13,340 nucleotides of DNA, from assembly GCA_900545785.1 (NCBI GenBank), contig URAA01000028.1, positions 1 through 13,340 on the forward strand, given 5' to 3'. The position numbers were made by a program, and so were the translations under genes. Origin of the DNA: an uncultured Dialister sp. (GTDB lineage: Bacteria; Bacillota; Negativicutes; Veillonellales; Dialisteraceae). The notes beneath the pieces are model-generated. The model ran no database searches, was not told the DNA's origin, and worked only from the letters and a program-made list of their open reading frames with translations. Shown piece by piece: positions 6,789 through 13,340 of the stretch; position 1 is the first letter of the stretch; the number at the start of each line of letters is the position of its first letter.

Positions 6789-8045
6789 TTAACCTAAAAA
6801 TCCTCTCATCTTCTGTGCTTCCACAACACGCTGAAGTGCAAGCATATAAGCGGCCAGACGATAGGTCACATGATATTTTTCTTTCAGTGCCAGTACGTCT
6901 TCATAACCTTGGCGCATTTTAATTTTCAGTTTTTCGTTGTATTCATCTTCCGTCCAGTAATAGCCCGTGCGGTTCTGCACCCATTCGAAATAAGAACCTA
7001 CCACGCCGCCCACATTGGACATGACGTCGGGAAGAACTTCTATCCCCTGCTCTTCAAAGTAAGTATCCGCCTCTTCCGTGGTCGGACCGTTTGCTCCTTC
7101 CAAGATCAGCTTCGCTTTTACTTTTCTCATTGTTTTTTCATTCAGCTGATTCTCCATGGCTGCCACAAATACGACATCCACATCCTGTTCAAAGAGCTCG
7201 TCATCGGGAATGAGCACAGCTCCGTCTTCCGTATATCCTGCCAGAGATCTGCCGTGAGAGTTGGCATAAACATACATATCTTCGATATTAAGTCCTTTCG
7301 GATTATACCAAGTTCCGTTGATGTCTCCTACACAGATAATTTTTACCCCTGCTTTGTGCATTAAGAGAGCACCTACGGACCCGACATTTCCGAATCCTTG
7401 TACGAGCATGGTCAGTTCATCCATCTTTTTATGATTCTTTTCGCACCATGTTTCGAGGGTATATGCCAAGCCTCTTCCCGTCGCTTCATTCCGTCCCAGA
7501 GAGCCGCCCACGGGAAGCGGTTTTCCCGTAACAACGCCGGGCTGCCATGTGCCGGAAAGAGCCGCATATTCATCGGCAATCCACGCCATAATCTGTCCGT
7601 TTGTATTCACGTCCGGTGCAGGGACGTCTTTATCGGGTCCGATGATCGGGAAAATTTTCCTTACATATCCGCGGGTCAGTCGCTGTAATTCTCTTTCGGA
7701 AAGTGCATGCGGTTCTACCTTGATGCCCCCTTTGGCGCCGCCGTAAGGAATATTTCCGATCGCATTTTTAATGGTCATCCATGCTGCCAGCGCTTTTACT
7801 TCATTTTCATCGGAATCGGGATGGAAACGAATTCCTCCCTTGGCAGCTCCTCTTGCCGTATTATGCTGTACCCGGTAGCCGGAGAAAACTTTGACTTTTC
7901 CGTCATCCATGGTGATCGGGATGCTTACGGTCAATTCTCTTTCCGGATAACGGACGAATTCATATTCATCTTTTTCATACCCCAGTACTTCTGCCGCTTT
8001 GTCCAAAACGTGGAGCATATTTTCATAAGGATTGTAATTTGCCAT
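6789..8045 (-). CDS. gdhA: Glutamate dehydrogenase (probably NAD-dependent)
   Basis: This enzyme interconverts glutamate with 2-oxoglutarate and ammonia using a nicotinamide cofactor, linking amino-acid catabolism to central carbon metabolism in the cytosol. The 418-residue length is that of the hexameric small class. Substrate and catalytic residues are visible: K69 in AAKGG, K93 in MTIKN, the catalytic lysine K105 in GGAKGG and D145 in PAPDVNT. The dinucleotide fold shows GFGNVG (217-222), and an acidic residue D241 follows the second strand (IICVGD), which usually favours NAD over NADP. The C-terminal PDVMSNVGGVVGSYFEW is typical. ATG at 8043-8045 follows GAGGTGAT. It is a single-gene unit with its own terminator, next to amino-acid transporters. 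NAD preference is inference. The symbol gdhA is generic; gudB-type naming is equally possible. Confidence 0.95.
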   Translation of the reverse strand: MANYNPYENMLHVLDKAAEVLGYEKDEYEFVRYPERELTVSIPITMDDGKVKVFSGYRVQHNTARGAAKGGIRFHPDSDENEVKALAAWMTIKNAIGNIPYGGAKGGIKVEPHALSERELQRLTRGYVRKIFPIIGPDKDVPAPDVNTNGQIMAWIADEYAALSGTWQPGVVTGKPLPVGGSLGRNEATGRGLAYTLETWCEKNHKKMDELTMLVQGFGNVGSVGALLMHKAGVKIICVGDINGTWYNPKGLNIEDMYVYANSHGRSLAGYTEDGAVLIPDDELFEQDVDVVFVAAMENQLNEKTMRKVKAKLILEGANGPTTEEADTYFEEQGIEVLPDVMSNVGGVVGSYFEWVQNRTGYYWTEDEYNEKLKIKMRQGYEDVLALKEKYHVTYRLAAYMLALQRVVEAQKMRGFLG

Positions 8046-8083
8046 TCTATCACCTCAAAAAATTAATGGGAACATCTTTATTT

Positions 8084-8092
8084 ACTATACCA
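8084..8092 (-). promoter_or_regulatory. Candidate extended -10 for glutamate dehydrogenase
   Basis: TGGTATAGT on the minus strand is an extended -10 about 40 bases before the gdh ATG, but no good -35 lies at 16-18 bases. A perfect TATAAT (plus 8104-8109) twenty bases further up also lacks a -35. Either could be used. The intergenic stretch is very AT-rich, so both matches could be chance. Confidence 0.35.
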
Positions 8093-8202
8093 CTTTTATT
8101 TGCATTATACACTTACATGATTAATAAATGAGTTATTTCTATAATTAAGCCGTCTGTTTATATTTTTTGTTATACCTTTTTCGTCTGTAGTTCAATCATA
8201 AA

Positions 8203-8233
8203 TAAAAAACCGCTTCTCTTTTCAGAAAAGCGG
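8203..8233 (-). terminator. Intrinsic terminator of the transporter operon
   Basis: On the minus strand CCGCTT pairs with AAGCGG, with further pairing inside after one mismatch, and a run of six T's follows. It lies about 17 bases after the stop codon of the second transporter gene. Confidence 0.85.
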
Positions 8234-8250
8234 ATATGTTGCATTTTATT

Positions 8251-9606
8251 TTAAATCAGCCCTCTCAGGACGATAATGAAAATGAGGAGAGGCAGGACAA
8301 ATTGGAAATACGGTTTGAGCCAGCGGGGAAATTTTACGCCTTCTCCGATATTGACTTCTTTCAGATAATTGTCAAATCCCCAGCCGTATTTGCCGGCGCA
8401 GAAAAGGGCAAATATAAGAGAACCGATAGGAAGAACCAGATTGCTGACGATGAAATCTTCGCTGTCAAGAATGCCTCTTTCTCCTATGATCTGCACATTT
8501 TCCCATATGCTGAAACCGAGTATGCAGGGAATGCTTCCGAAAAAGACAAGGGGCAATAATATATAAACCGTTTTTTTCCGGCTCCAATGAAAATTGTCCA
8601 TACAATTTCCGATGAGTGCTTCAAATACGGCGGTCACCGTAGAGAAGCTGGCAAAAGTCATAAATACGAAGAATAAGGTACCCCAAAGCTGTCCCATCGT
8701 CATGTTGGTGAAAATATTGGGAAGGGTAACAAAAATCAGAGAAGGTCCCTGATCGGGTTTGACGCCGAAAGCAAAGCAGGCGGGGAATATGATCATCCCT
8801 GCAAGAAGAGCCACGAAAGTATCCAATGCGGTGATACGGATCGCTTCGCCGCCGAGGCTGTTTTTCTTATCCATGTAGCTCGCAAATATTTCCATGGAGC
8901 CCTGTCCTACGGAAAGTGTGAAAAAAGCCTGATTCATGGCAGCGGTTGCCACATTTCCGAGCCCTGCCGCCGTCGCCCTGTCCCAGTCGGGAAGAAGATA
9001 AAATTCAAGTCCCGCACCGCCTCCGGGAAGGAGCATGCTGTTCACCGCCAAAATGACGATAAGCCCCAAAAGGCCGAGCATCATGAACTTGGTTACCTTT
9101 TCAAGACTGCCTTGGACGCCGCCGGCGCAAATAAGAAATCCCACAATAACGGTGAGTCCCATGAAAAGCAGGAGTTCCATCGGATTGGAAACCATCTGAC
9201 CGAAAGCGGCTTCCACCTGATCCGGCGTGGCGCCGTTAAAACTTCCTTTAAGAAAACGCCAAAAATAGTCCACCATCCATCCTGAAATCGTGGTGTAATA
9301 AATCATCAGTATATAAGAACCGACGAGACAGACCCAGCCGTGAATATGCCAATAAGTTCCTTTCGGTTCCAAAGCTTGAAATCCCCGAAGCACGCTCTTC
9401 CTGCTGGCGCGGCCGACGGCGAGTTCCATGGTAACCACGGGAATTCCCATCAAAATCAAAAAGGCAAGATAAAAAAGAACAAAAACGGCGCCGCCGTATT
9501 CTCCCGTCACATAGGGAAATTTCCATACATTCCCGATACCTATGGCACAGCCGGCACTCACCAAAAGAAATCCGAGTCGCGATTTAAAACTGTCTCTCTC
9601 TTCCAT
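8251..9606 (-). CDS. NSS-family sodium-dependent transporter, paralog 1 (downstream)
   Basis: This inner-membrane symporter of the neurotransmitter:sodium symporter family (LeuT fold) takes up an amino acid or related amine with Na+. It has 451 residues and about 11-12 hydrophobic segments. The TM1 unwound segment GCAIGIGN (19-26) keeps the Asn equivalent to LeuT N27 (sodium site 1). TM8 has A319, S322 and T323 at the sodium-2 positions. A Tyr-Tyr pair at 103-104 lies in TM3. In TM6 the binding-pocket stretch is FFTLSVGQGSMEI (228-240), with Gln235 where LeuT has F259. The ATG follows GGGAGGAG. It lies 34 bases after its upstream paralog, is co-transcribed with it and ends at its own terminator. 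The substrate is not determinable. Confidence 0.95.
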   Translation of the reverse strand: MEERDSFKSRLGFLLVSAGCAIGIGNVWKFPYVTGEYGGAVFVLFYLAFLILMGIPVVTMELAVGRASRKSVLRGFQALEPKGTYWHIHGWVCLVGSYILMIYYTTISGWMVDYFWRFLKGSFNGATPDQVEAAFGQMVSNPMELLLFMGLTVIVGFLICAGGVQGSLEKVTKFMMLGLLGLIVILAVNSMLLPGGGAGLEFYLLPDWDRATAAGLGNVATAAMNQAFFTLSVGQGSMEIFASYMDKKNSLGGEAIRITALDTFVALLAGMIIFPACFAFGVKPDQGPSLIFVTLPNIFTNMTMGQLWGTLFFVFMTFASFSTVTAVFEALIGNCMDNFHWSRKKTVYILLPLVFFGSIPCILGFSIWENVQIIGERGILDSEDFIVSNLVLPIGSLIFALFCAGKYGWGFDNYLKEVNIGEGVKFPRWLKPYFQFVLPLLIFIIVLRGLI

Positions 9607-9640
9607 TCTTCTCTCCTCCCTTTCAACTCATCCGTTTTTA

Positions 9641-10996
9641 TTACATCAACCCTCGAACAAGGATCACAAGGATCAAAATCGGCAGGACAAACTGAAAATA
9701 AGGCTTCAGCAGCGCCGGCATTTTGAGTCCCTTCCCCTTATTCACTTCTTCTATATATCTGTCAAATCCCCAGCCCCATTTGGTTACGCAGAAAAGCAAA
9801 TAAATAAGGGCTCCTCCGGGAAGAAGCAGGTTGCTCACTATGAAATCTTCACTGTCCAAGACATCTCTGCTGCCGATAAAATGCATATCGCTCCACAGGT
9901 TATAACCGAGTACGCAGGGAATGCTGAGGAAGAAAATTAAAATTAAATTGATAAGAACCGCTTTTTTACGGGACCAGCCGAAATTGTCGATGGCACAGGC
10001 AATCAAATTTTCAAACACCGCCGTTACCGTAGAAAAGCTGGCAAAAGTCATAAATACAAAAAAGAGGGCACCCCAGATTTGCCCGAAAGGCATATTGGTA
10101 AATATTTGGGGAAGTGTGATAAAAATCAAAGACGGTCCCTGATCGGGATGAACGCCGAAAGCAAAGCAGGCGGGAAAAATAATCAATCCCGACATGAAAG
10201 CCACAAAGGTATCGAGAATGGTGATTCTTACCGCTTCTCCGGTAAGTGTAAAATCATCGGACATATAGCTGCCGAATATTTCTATCGCCGCAATCCCCAG
10301 CGACAAAGTAAAGAAGGCCTGATTCATGGCGGCAGACGCCACATTTCCGAGACCCGCTTCCACCGCTCTGTTCCAGTCGGGCAGAAGATAAAAGGCAAGA
10401 CCTTCTCCGCCGCCTTCCAAAAACAGGCTGTTTCCTGCCAGAATGACGATAAGGAGAAGCAGTCCGATCATCATTATTTTATTGACCCGTTCCAATCCGC
10501 CGCGGACACCGAATCCGCAAACGGCAAAACCCATAAAAACGGTGATGGCCATGAAAATTCCCATCTCCCAAGGATTCCCGAGCATGGCGCCGAAGACTCC
10601 TCCCATAGCGCCGGCAGGAACATCAATGAAAGTTCCGTTGATAAATTTCCAGAAATAAGCAAGCATCCATCCCGATACAGTGGTGTAATACATCATGAGA
10701 AGATAGCAGCCGAGAATACAGAACCAGCCGTGAATATGCCAAAAACTTCCTTCCGGTTCCAGCTTTTTATATCCTAAAACGGCACTCTTCCGGCTTCCTC
10801 TGCCGACGGCAAGTTCCATGGTCATTACAGGAATTCCCATCAAAATCAAAAAGGCCAGATAAAACAGCACAAAAACAGCGCCGCCGTACTGTCCGGCAAT
10901 ATAAGGAAATTTCCAAACATTTCCTATGCCGATGGCACAACCTGCGCTGACCAAAAGAAATCCCAGACGGGACTTGAATGTATCTCTTTCTCCCAT
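9641..10996 (-). CDS. NSS-family sodium-dependent transporter, paralog 2 (upstream)
   Basis: This is a second LeuT-fold sodium symporter, also 451 residues from ATG 10994-10996, and aligns without any gap to its neighbour (about 307 identical positions by hand, near 68%). The equal length and matching start MGERDTFKSRLG support this ATG over an in-frame TTG six codons upstream; GGAG lies nine bases before it. Sodium-site residues are conserved as in paralog 1 (N26, A319, S322, T323). The TM6 pocket stretch is FFTLSLGIAAIEI (228-240), so Ile235-Ala236-Ala237 replace Gln-Gly-Ser. The loop at 121-140 is the least conserved part. It is the first gene of the two-gene operon, behind a strong promoter with a palindrome and a leader of about 100 bases. 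Confidence 0.95.
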   Translation of the reverse strand: MGERDTFKSRLGFLLVSAGCAIGIGNVWKFPYIAGQYGGAVFVLFYLAFLILMGIPVMTMELAVGRGSRKSAVLGYKKLEPEGSFWHIHGWFCILGCYLLMMYYTTVSGWMLAYFWKFINGTFIDVPAGAMGGVFGAMLGNPWEMGIFMAITVFMGFAVCGFGVRGGLERVNKIMMIGLLLLIVILAGNSLFLEGGGEGLAFYLLPDWNRAVEAGLGNVASAAMNQAFFTLSLGIAAIEIFGSYMSDDFTLTGEAVRITILDTFVAFMSGLIIFPACFAFGVHPDQGPSLIFITLPQIFTNMPFGQIWGALFFVFMTFASFSTVTAVFENLIACAIDNFGWSRKKAVLINLILIFFLSIPCVLGYNLWSDMHFIGSRDVLDSEDFIVSNLLLPGGALIYLLFCVTKWGWGFDRYIEEVNKGKGLKMPALLKPYFQFVLPILILVILVRGLM

Positions 10997-11017
10997 GTTC
11001 CTCTGCTCCGTCAATTG

Positions 11018-11081
11018 AAAAGAACACTGCCTGTTGTTTCCCTAAAAGGAAATTCTGTCTTTTTATAAATCAGTGTCTTTT
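11018..11081 (-). promoter_or_regulatory. Possible structured leader RNA of the transporter operon
   Basis: In the untranslated leader, AAAAGACACUG (plus 11071-11081) can pair with CAGUGUUCUUUU (plus 11018-11029): 11 pairs with one bulged U. The enclosed segment holds a small UUUCC/GGAAA hairpin (plus 11037-11052). The outer helix ends seven bases before the GGAG of the first transporter. I recognise no known riboswitch class. The AT-rich context means part of the pairing could be chance. Confidence 0.35.
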
Positions 11082-11104
11082 GTAAATTTTTATGTATTGT
11101 TACT

Positions 11105-11133
11105 ATCATAACGCAAAGTTATGATTCTGCCAA
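11105..11133 (-). promoter_or_regulatory. Promoter with embedded palindrome for the transporter operon
   Basis: On the minus strand TTGGCA (plus 11128-11133) and TATGAT (plus 11105-11110) are exactly 17 bases apart. A perfect 8-base inverted repeat, ATCATAAC and GTTATGAT around five bases (11105-11125), fills the spacer and the -10. That is classic repressor-operator geometry. Transcription should begin near 11098. The binding protein is unknown. Confidence 0.72.
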
Positions 11134-11179
11134 TACGGAAATCCCTGTTGATTCAAAGATAAAAGATTTTTCTGTTTTT

Positions 11180-11217
11180 TGAAAAATAAAAGATCCTTTC
11201 GGTATTCGAAAAGATCT
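11180..11217 (-). terminator. Intrinsic terminator of the pseudouridine synthase gene
   Basis: On the minus strand AGATCTTTTCG pairs with CGAAAGGATCT (11 pairs, one U-G) around a five-base loop, then TTTTATTTTTC. It lies about 38 bases after the stop codon. T-rich sequence on the other side might allow bidirectional action. Confidence 0.87.
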
Positions 11218-11255
11218 GTTTTATTTTTTTTACGGTTTTTCGAAACGGTTCCTAT

Positions 11256-12140
11256 TCAGGAGAAATATTTTTTCTGAAAGGGAACAGAGGATACGGTGAA
11301 GCTTTTTTCATTTAAATACGCCAAAAGTCCTTCTTCCGTTTGAAAAGAAAGACGCCATGCACAAAGAAGCTGTCCTTTTTCACCGTAACTTTTATTGATT
11401 TTCTTCTTACCGTATTTATCGTCTCCCAAAAGAGGATATCCTATATGCGCCATCTGGCTTCTGATCTGATGGGTCCGTCCCGTCAAGAGCCGGCATTCCA
11501 CAAGGGAAAGGCCGTCCTTTATCTGTTTTACTTTATATTCGGTGACGGCGGTTTTTGCCCCTTTGACAGGCTCGGAAGATAGGAATACTCTGTTTTGCTT
11601 TGCATCTTTAAACAGATAGTGTACCAATTTTCCGGATTTATTTTTCATTTCTCCAAGAACCGTACAAAGATAGGTTTTTCGAATCCCCCCCGTTTCAAAG
11701 AGGCGGTCAAGAATTTTTTTGCTTTCTTCTGTTTTGGCAATCACCATCAGTCCGCTTGTATGAAAATCGATACGGTGCACCATGTACGCAGGTTTTTCAT
11801 TTTTCTCCCGTAAATATTCATTCACTTCATCGATCAAAGTGTGCTTGGTTCTTCCCGTGATATCCATGCAGAGAATACCTGCTTTTTTATCGACAATCAG
11901 TATCTGATCATCTTCATAAACGACGGAAAAATCAGGATCCCTCTTCTGCTCGGGAAGAAAAGAAACGATCCTGTCCTCCCGAGAAAGGCGGTATGAAGGA
12001 TCTTCATTCTTTCCGTTTACTTTTAATTTTTTCTTCCGGAGTGCTTTCATCAAAAGGCTGCGGGGCCAGCCGGCCTGCTCCTCCATAAACCGATCGAGCC
12101 TCTTTCCTTCGTCCTTGCCCTGTACGGCAAATTCTTTCAT
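11256..12140 (-). CDS. RluA-family 23S rRNA/tRNA pseudouridine synthase
   Basis: This enzyme isomerises uridine to pseudouridine in structured RNA, probably 23S rRNA. The N-terminus (about 5-62) fits an S4-like RNA-binding domain (GKRLDRFMEE... KLKVNGK). The catalytic domain carries VHRIDFHTSGLMV (121-133), with D125 as the catalytic Asp, and the family segment GRTHQIRSQMAHIGYPLLGD (221-240). Length from this start is 294. ATG at 12138-12140 has GAGGA seven bases upstream. An in-frame ATG seven codons earlier (12161) has no ribosome binding site, so I reject it. Ile and Phe in HRIDFH deviate from the common HRLDRxTSG form, placing it among RluA-like paralogs rather than clearly RluC or RluD. 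It is a single-gene unit between two terminators. The exact modified site is unknown. Confidence 0.92.
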   Translation of the reverse strand: MKEFAVQGKDEGKRLDRFMEEQAGWPRSLLMKALRKKKLKVNGKNEDPSYRLSREDRIVSFLPEQKRDPDFSVVYEDDQILIVDKKAGILCMDITGRTKHTLIDEVNEYLREKNEKPAYMVHRIDFHTSGLMVIAKTEESKKILDRLFETGGIRKTYLCTVLGEMKNKSGKLVHYLFKDAKQNRVFLSSEPVKGAKTAVTEYKVKQIKDGLSLVECRLLTGRTHQIRSQMAHIGYPLLGDDKYGKKKINKSYGEKGQLLCAWRLSFQTEEGLLAYLNEKSFTVSSVPFQKKYFS

Positions 12141-12265
12141 AACTTCTTCCTCTGCCTTCATACGAGATTTTTATACGAGAATCAAAATTTTTCATTCCGC
12201 CGGTTATTGAACATTTCTACGAAAACATCTTTTCTTCATCTGCGATACGTCTTTTCAATCATTAT

Positions 12266-12307
12266 AAAATAAAAAAGAAAAAGTGCCTGCTTTGAAGAGC
12301 GGACACT
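12266..12307 (-). terminator. Intrinsic terminator of the exported-protein gene
   Basis: On the minus strand AGTGTCCGCT pairs with AGCAGGCACT (10 positions, one G-U and one mismatch), followed by TTTTTCTTTTTTATTTTAT. It starts nine bases after the stop codon. Confidence 0.85.
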
Positions 12308-12315
12308 TTTTTGCA

Positions 12316-12795
12316 TCAATCCAAACTTTTGGCAAGGCGGTACATATTGACATAGATTTCTTTTGCATTTTCGTCATTATCTGCGATTTCCACATCGCCG
12401 GCCGGTATGGGATTTCCCGATGTATCATAAGCTGCTTTTCTACGAAGGAGCAAACGATATTTCACATCGGAGCCGTACAGATCCGCTCCTGCGGCGATTT
12501 CGGACTCCACCACCGCTTTGACTGTTTTATTATTTCCGTAGGCGGGATAATCCAAAGGATCCGCATAGATTTCCGTATAAGTCATGCCGCGGATAACGGG
12601 CAAACTCCCCGCCGGTGCATAATCTTTCAGCAATGTATCCGTATCCAGATAAACACGCTGTTTTCCGTCCATAAAGATGACGGCATAGCGATCATAATCA
12701 TTAAATAATTTATCCGGTTTTATCTTGGGAGCCGCCATAACCGCCGCCGGTATGAACAGACAGGCCGCCAGAAAGAAAGAGATGATTTTTTTCAT
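12316..12795 (-). CDS. Small exported protein of unknown function
   Basis: A 159-residue protein with a clear Sec signal: MKK, a hydrophobic core (4-20) and likely cleavage after A21 (VMA/A). The mature part of about 138 residues is soluble and without further membrane segments. Its layout (a strand-rich start YAVIFMDGKQRVYLDTDTL, then a basic KYRLLLRRKAAYDTSGNPI segment) recalls the surface-adhesin-E-like pattern of small periplasmic or surface proteins, but this is a weak resemblance. The motif LAAC (9-12) looks like a lipobox but sits inside the hydrophobic core and very near the start, so type-I processing is more likely. The ATG has AAGGAGG just upstream. It follows the next gene by 60 bases in the same direction and is probably co-transcribed, ending in its own terminator. 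Confidence 0.75.
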   Translation of the reverse strand: MKKIISFFLAACLFIPAAVMAAPKIKPDKLFNDYDRYAVIFMDGKQRVYLDTDTLLKDYAPAGSLPVIRGMTYTEIYADPLDYPAYGNNKTVKAVVESEIAAGADLYGSDVKYRLLLRRKAAYDTSGNPIPAGDVEIADNDENAKEIYVNMYRLAKSLD

Positions 12796-12855
12796 AGACC
12801 CTCCTTATTATTCTTGAATTTTGGTCATTTTCTAAATTATCATATCATGTGAACC

Positions 12856-13340
12856 TTATTTTTCCAACACTTTGACAAAACCGCCGCCGAATTTCGTATG
12901 TTGAAGCCATCGGGATAAGTCGAAAGGATACTCTTTTCCTTCATCCCAAAGGGTACAAATCGTTCTTCCTTCTTTTTCTTCCATTCTCACGATGATCATC
13001 CAATGCCAATGATAAGGTATCGGTTCGCCGCCGCTGTGAAGATTTAAAAATCCCACGGGCGAATCGGATTTCAGTCCTTCTTCAATAAAAGTTTTCACTT
13101 TTTCAAAAGACGGCGCAAGAATTTTCACCGGCGGGATCGGAAGAGCCTTTGCTTCCAAAGAGAACCCGTTGTCTTTAAAATATTCATTCAGTCCCTCTTC
13201 CAGCCATCTTGATTTATATAAACCGTGCATCCGGGGCGTAGCGTATTTCCATATTTCAAGCATCATTTTTTCCGCTTCCGCCTGATCGGTAATCTTCAGC
13301 CCTCTGTATTTTCTCTGCATATATGCAGCCATCAGATCGG
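12856..13340 (-). CDS. Possible papain-like cysteine peptidase-fold protein, C-terminal part
   Basis: The reading frame is still open at the window edge: the codons before the internal ATG at 13330-13332 read Asp-Leu, so the true start lies outside. The visible 160 or so residues have no membrane segment. The C-terminal half, PVGFLNLHSGG followed by YHWHWMIIV and WDEGKEYPFDLSRWL, resembles the His- and Asp/Asn-bearing half of papain-like or C39-like proteins. The start, LMAAYMQRKYRG, would fit the helix that follows the nucleophile Cys, which would then lie just beyond the window. This is inference from pattern. It precedes the exported-protein gene by 60 bases and likely shares its transcript. 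I cannot name a substrate. Confidence 0.5.
   Translation of the reverse strand, partial: DLMAAYMQRKYRGLKITDQAEAEKMMLEIWKYATPRMHGLYKSRWLEEGLNEYFKDNGFSLEAKALPIPPVKILAPSFEKVKTFIEEGLKSDSPVGFLNLHSGGEPIPYHWHWMIIVRMEEKEGRTICTLWDEGKEYPFDLSRWLQHTKFGGGFVKVLEK

Noticed and set aside
10079..10777. Plus-strand open frame of 232 codons
   Set aside because: It is antisense to the upstream NSS transporter and of low-complexity hydrophilic composition (Lys, Ser, Asn, His), typical of the reverse of a membrane-protein gene.
10997..11014. TTG start six codons upstream in the first NSS transporter
   Set aside because: The ATG start gives exactly the same length and N-terminus as the tandem paralog and has its own Shine-Dalgarno sequence.
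12141..12161. Longer start for the pseudouridine synthase
   Set aside because: There is no ribosome binding site before it, while the internal ATG has GAGGA at good spacing; the longer reading would simply translate that site.
12760..12771. LAAC lipobox in the exported protein
   Set aside because: The Cys is at residue 12 within the hydrophobic core, with more hydrophobic sequence and a good type-I cleavage site after it.

Overview
The window reads as mid-GC, densely coded chromosomal DNA from a Firmicutes-type bacterium. The evidence is the gene order of the translation operon (ybxF-rpsL-rpsG-fusA-tuf), strong AGGAGG-type ribosome binding sites, consensus sigma-A-like promoters and short U-tailed terminators. 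The protein set (NAD-type glutamate dehydrogenase, tandem sodium/amino-acid symporters, a small exported protein of diderm-like appearance) makes a member of the Negativicutes plausible. That placement is inference and was not tested.

Layout. (1) Positions 1-3479, minus strand: the str operon, transcribed from a near-perfect promoter at 3451-3479 through an L7Ae/YbxF-like protein, S12, S7, EF-G and the first codons of EF-Tu. A 12-bp hairpin sits between ybxF and rpsL. (2) Positions 3480-5157, plus strand: a LOG-family nucleotide phosphoribohydrolase, then a TetR/AcrR regulator, each with its own promoter; the regulator's promoter carries a large palindrome. (3) Positions 5159-6596, minus strand: a B3/B4-domain protein and an overlapping DEDDh exonuclease, ending on a terminator shared with the regulator. 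(4) Positions 6739-8045, minus strand: glutamate dehydrogenase as a single-gene unit. (5) Positions 8203-11133, minus strand: two tandem NSS-family transporters, the same length and about 68% identical by hand count, behind a promoter with an operator-like palindrome and a potentially structured leader. (6) Positions 11180-12140, minus strand: an RluA-family pseudouridine synthase. (7) Positions 12266-13340, minus strand: a small exported protein and the C-terminal part of a possible papain-like protein that runs off the window.

The genes fall into separate short transcription units. Translation machinery dominates the left end, and amino-acid uptake and glutamate metabolism lie side by side in the middle. 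I found no mobile element, CRISPR array, tRNA or rRNA, and no clearly new multi-gene system. The most interesting signals are non-coding: two promoter-embedded palindromes, the str-operon hairpin and the transporter leader. The specificity difference between the transporter paralogs comes next.
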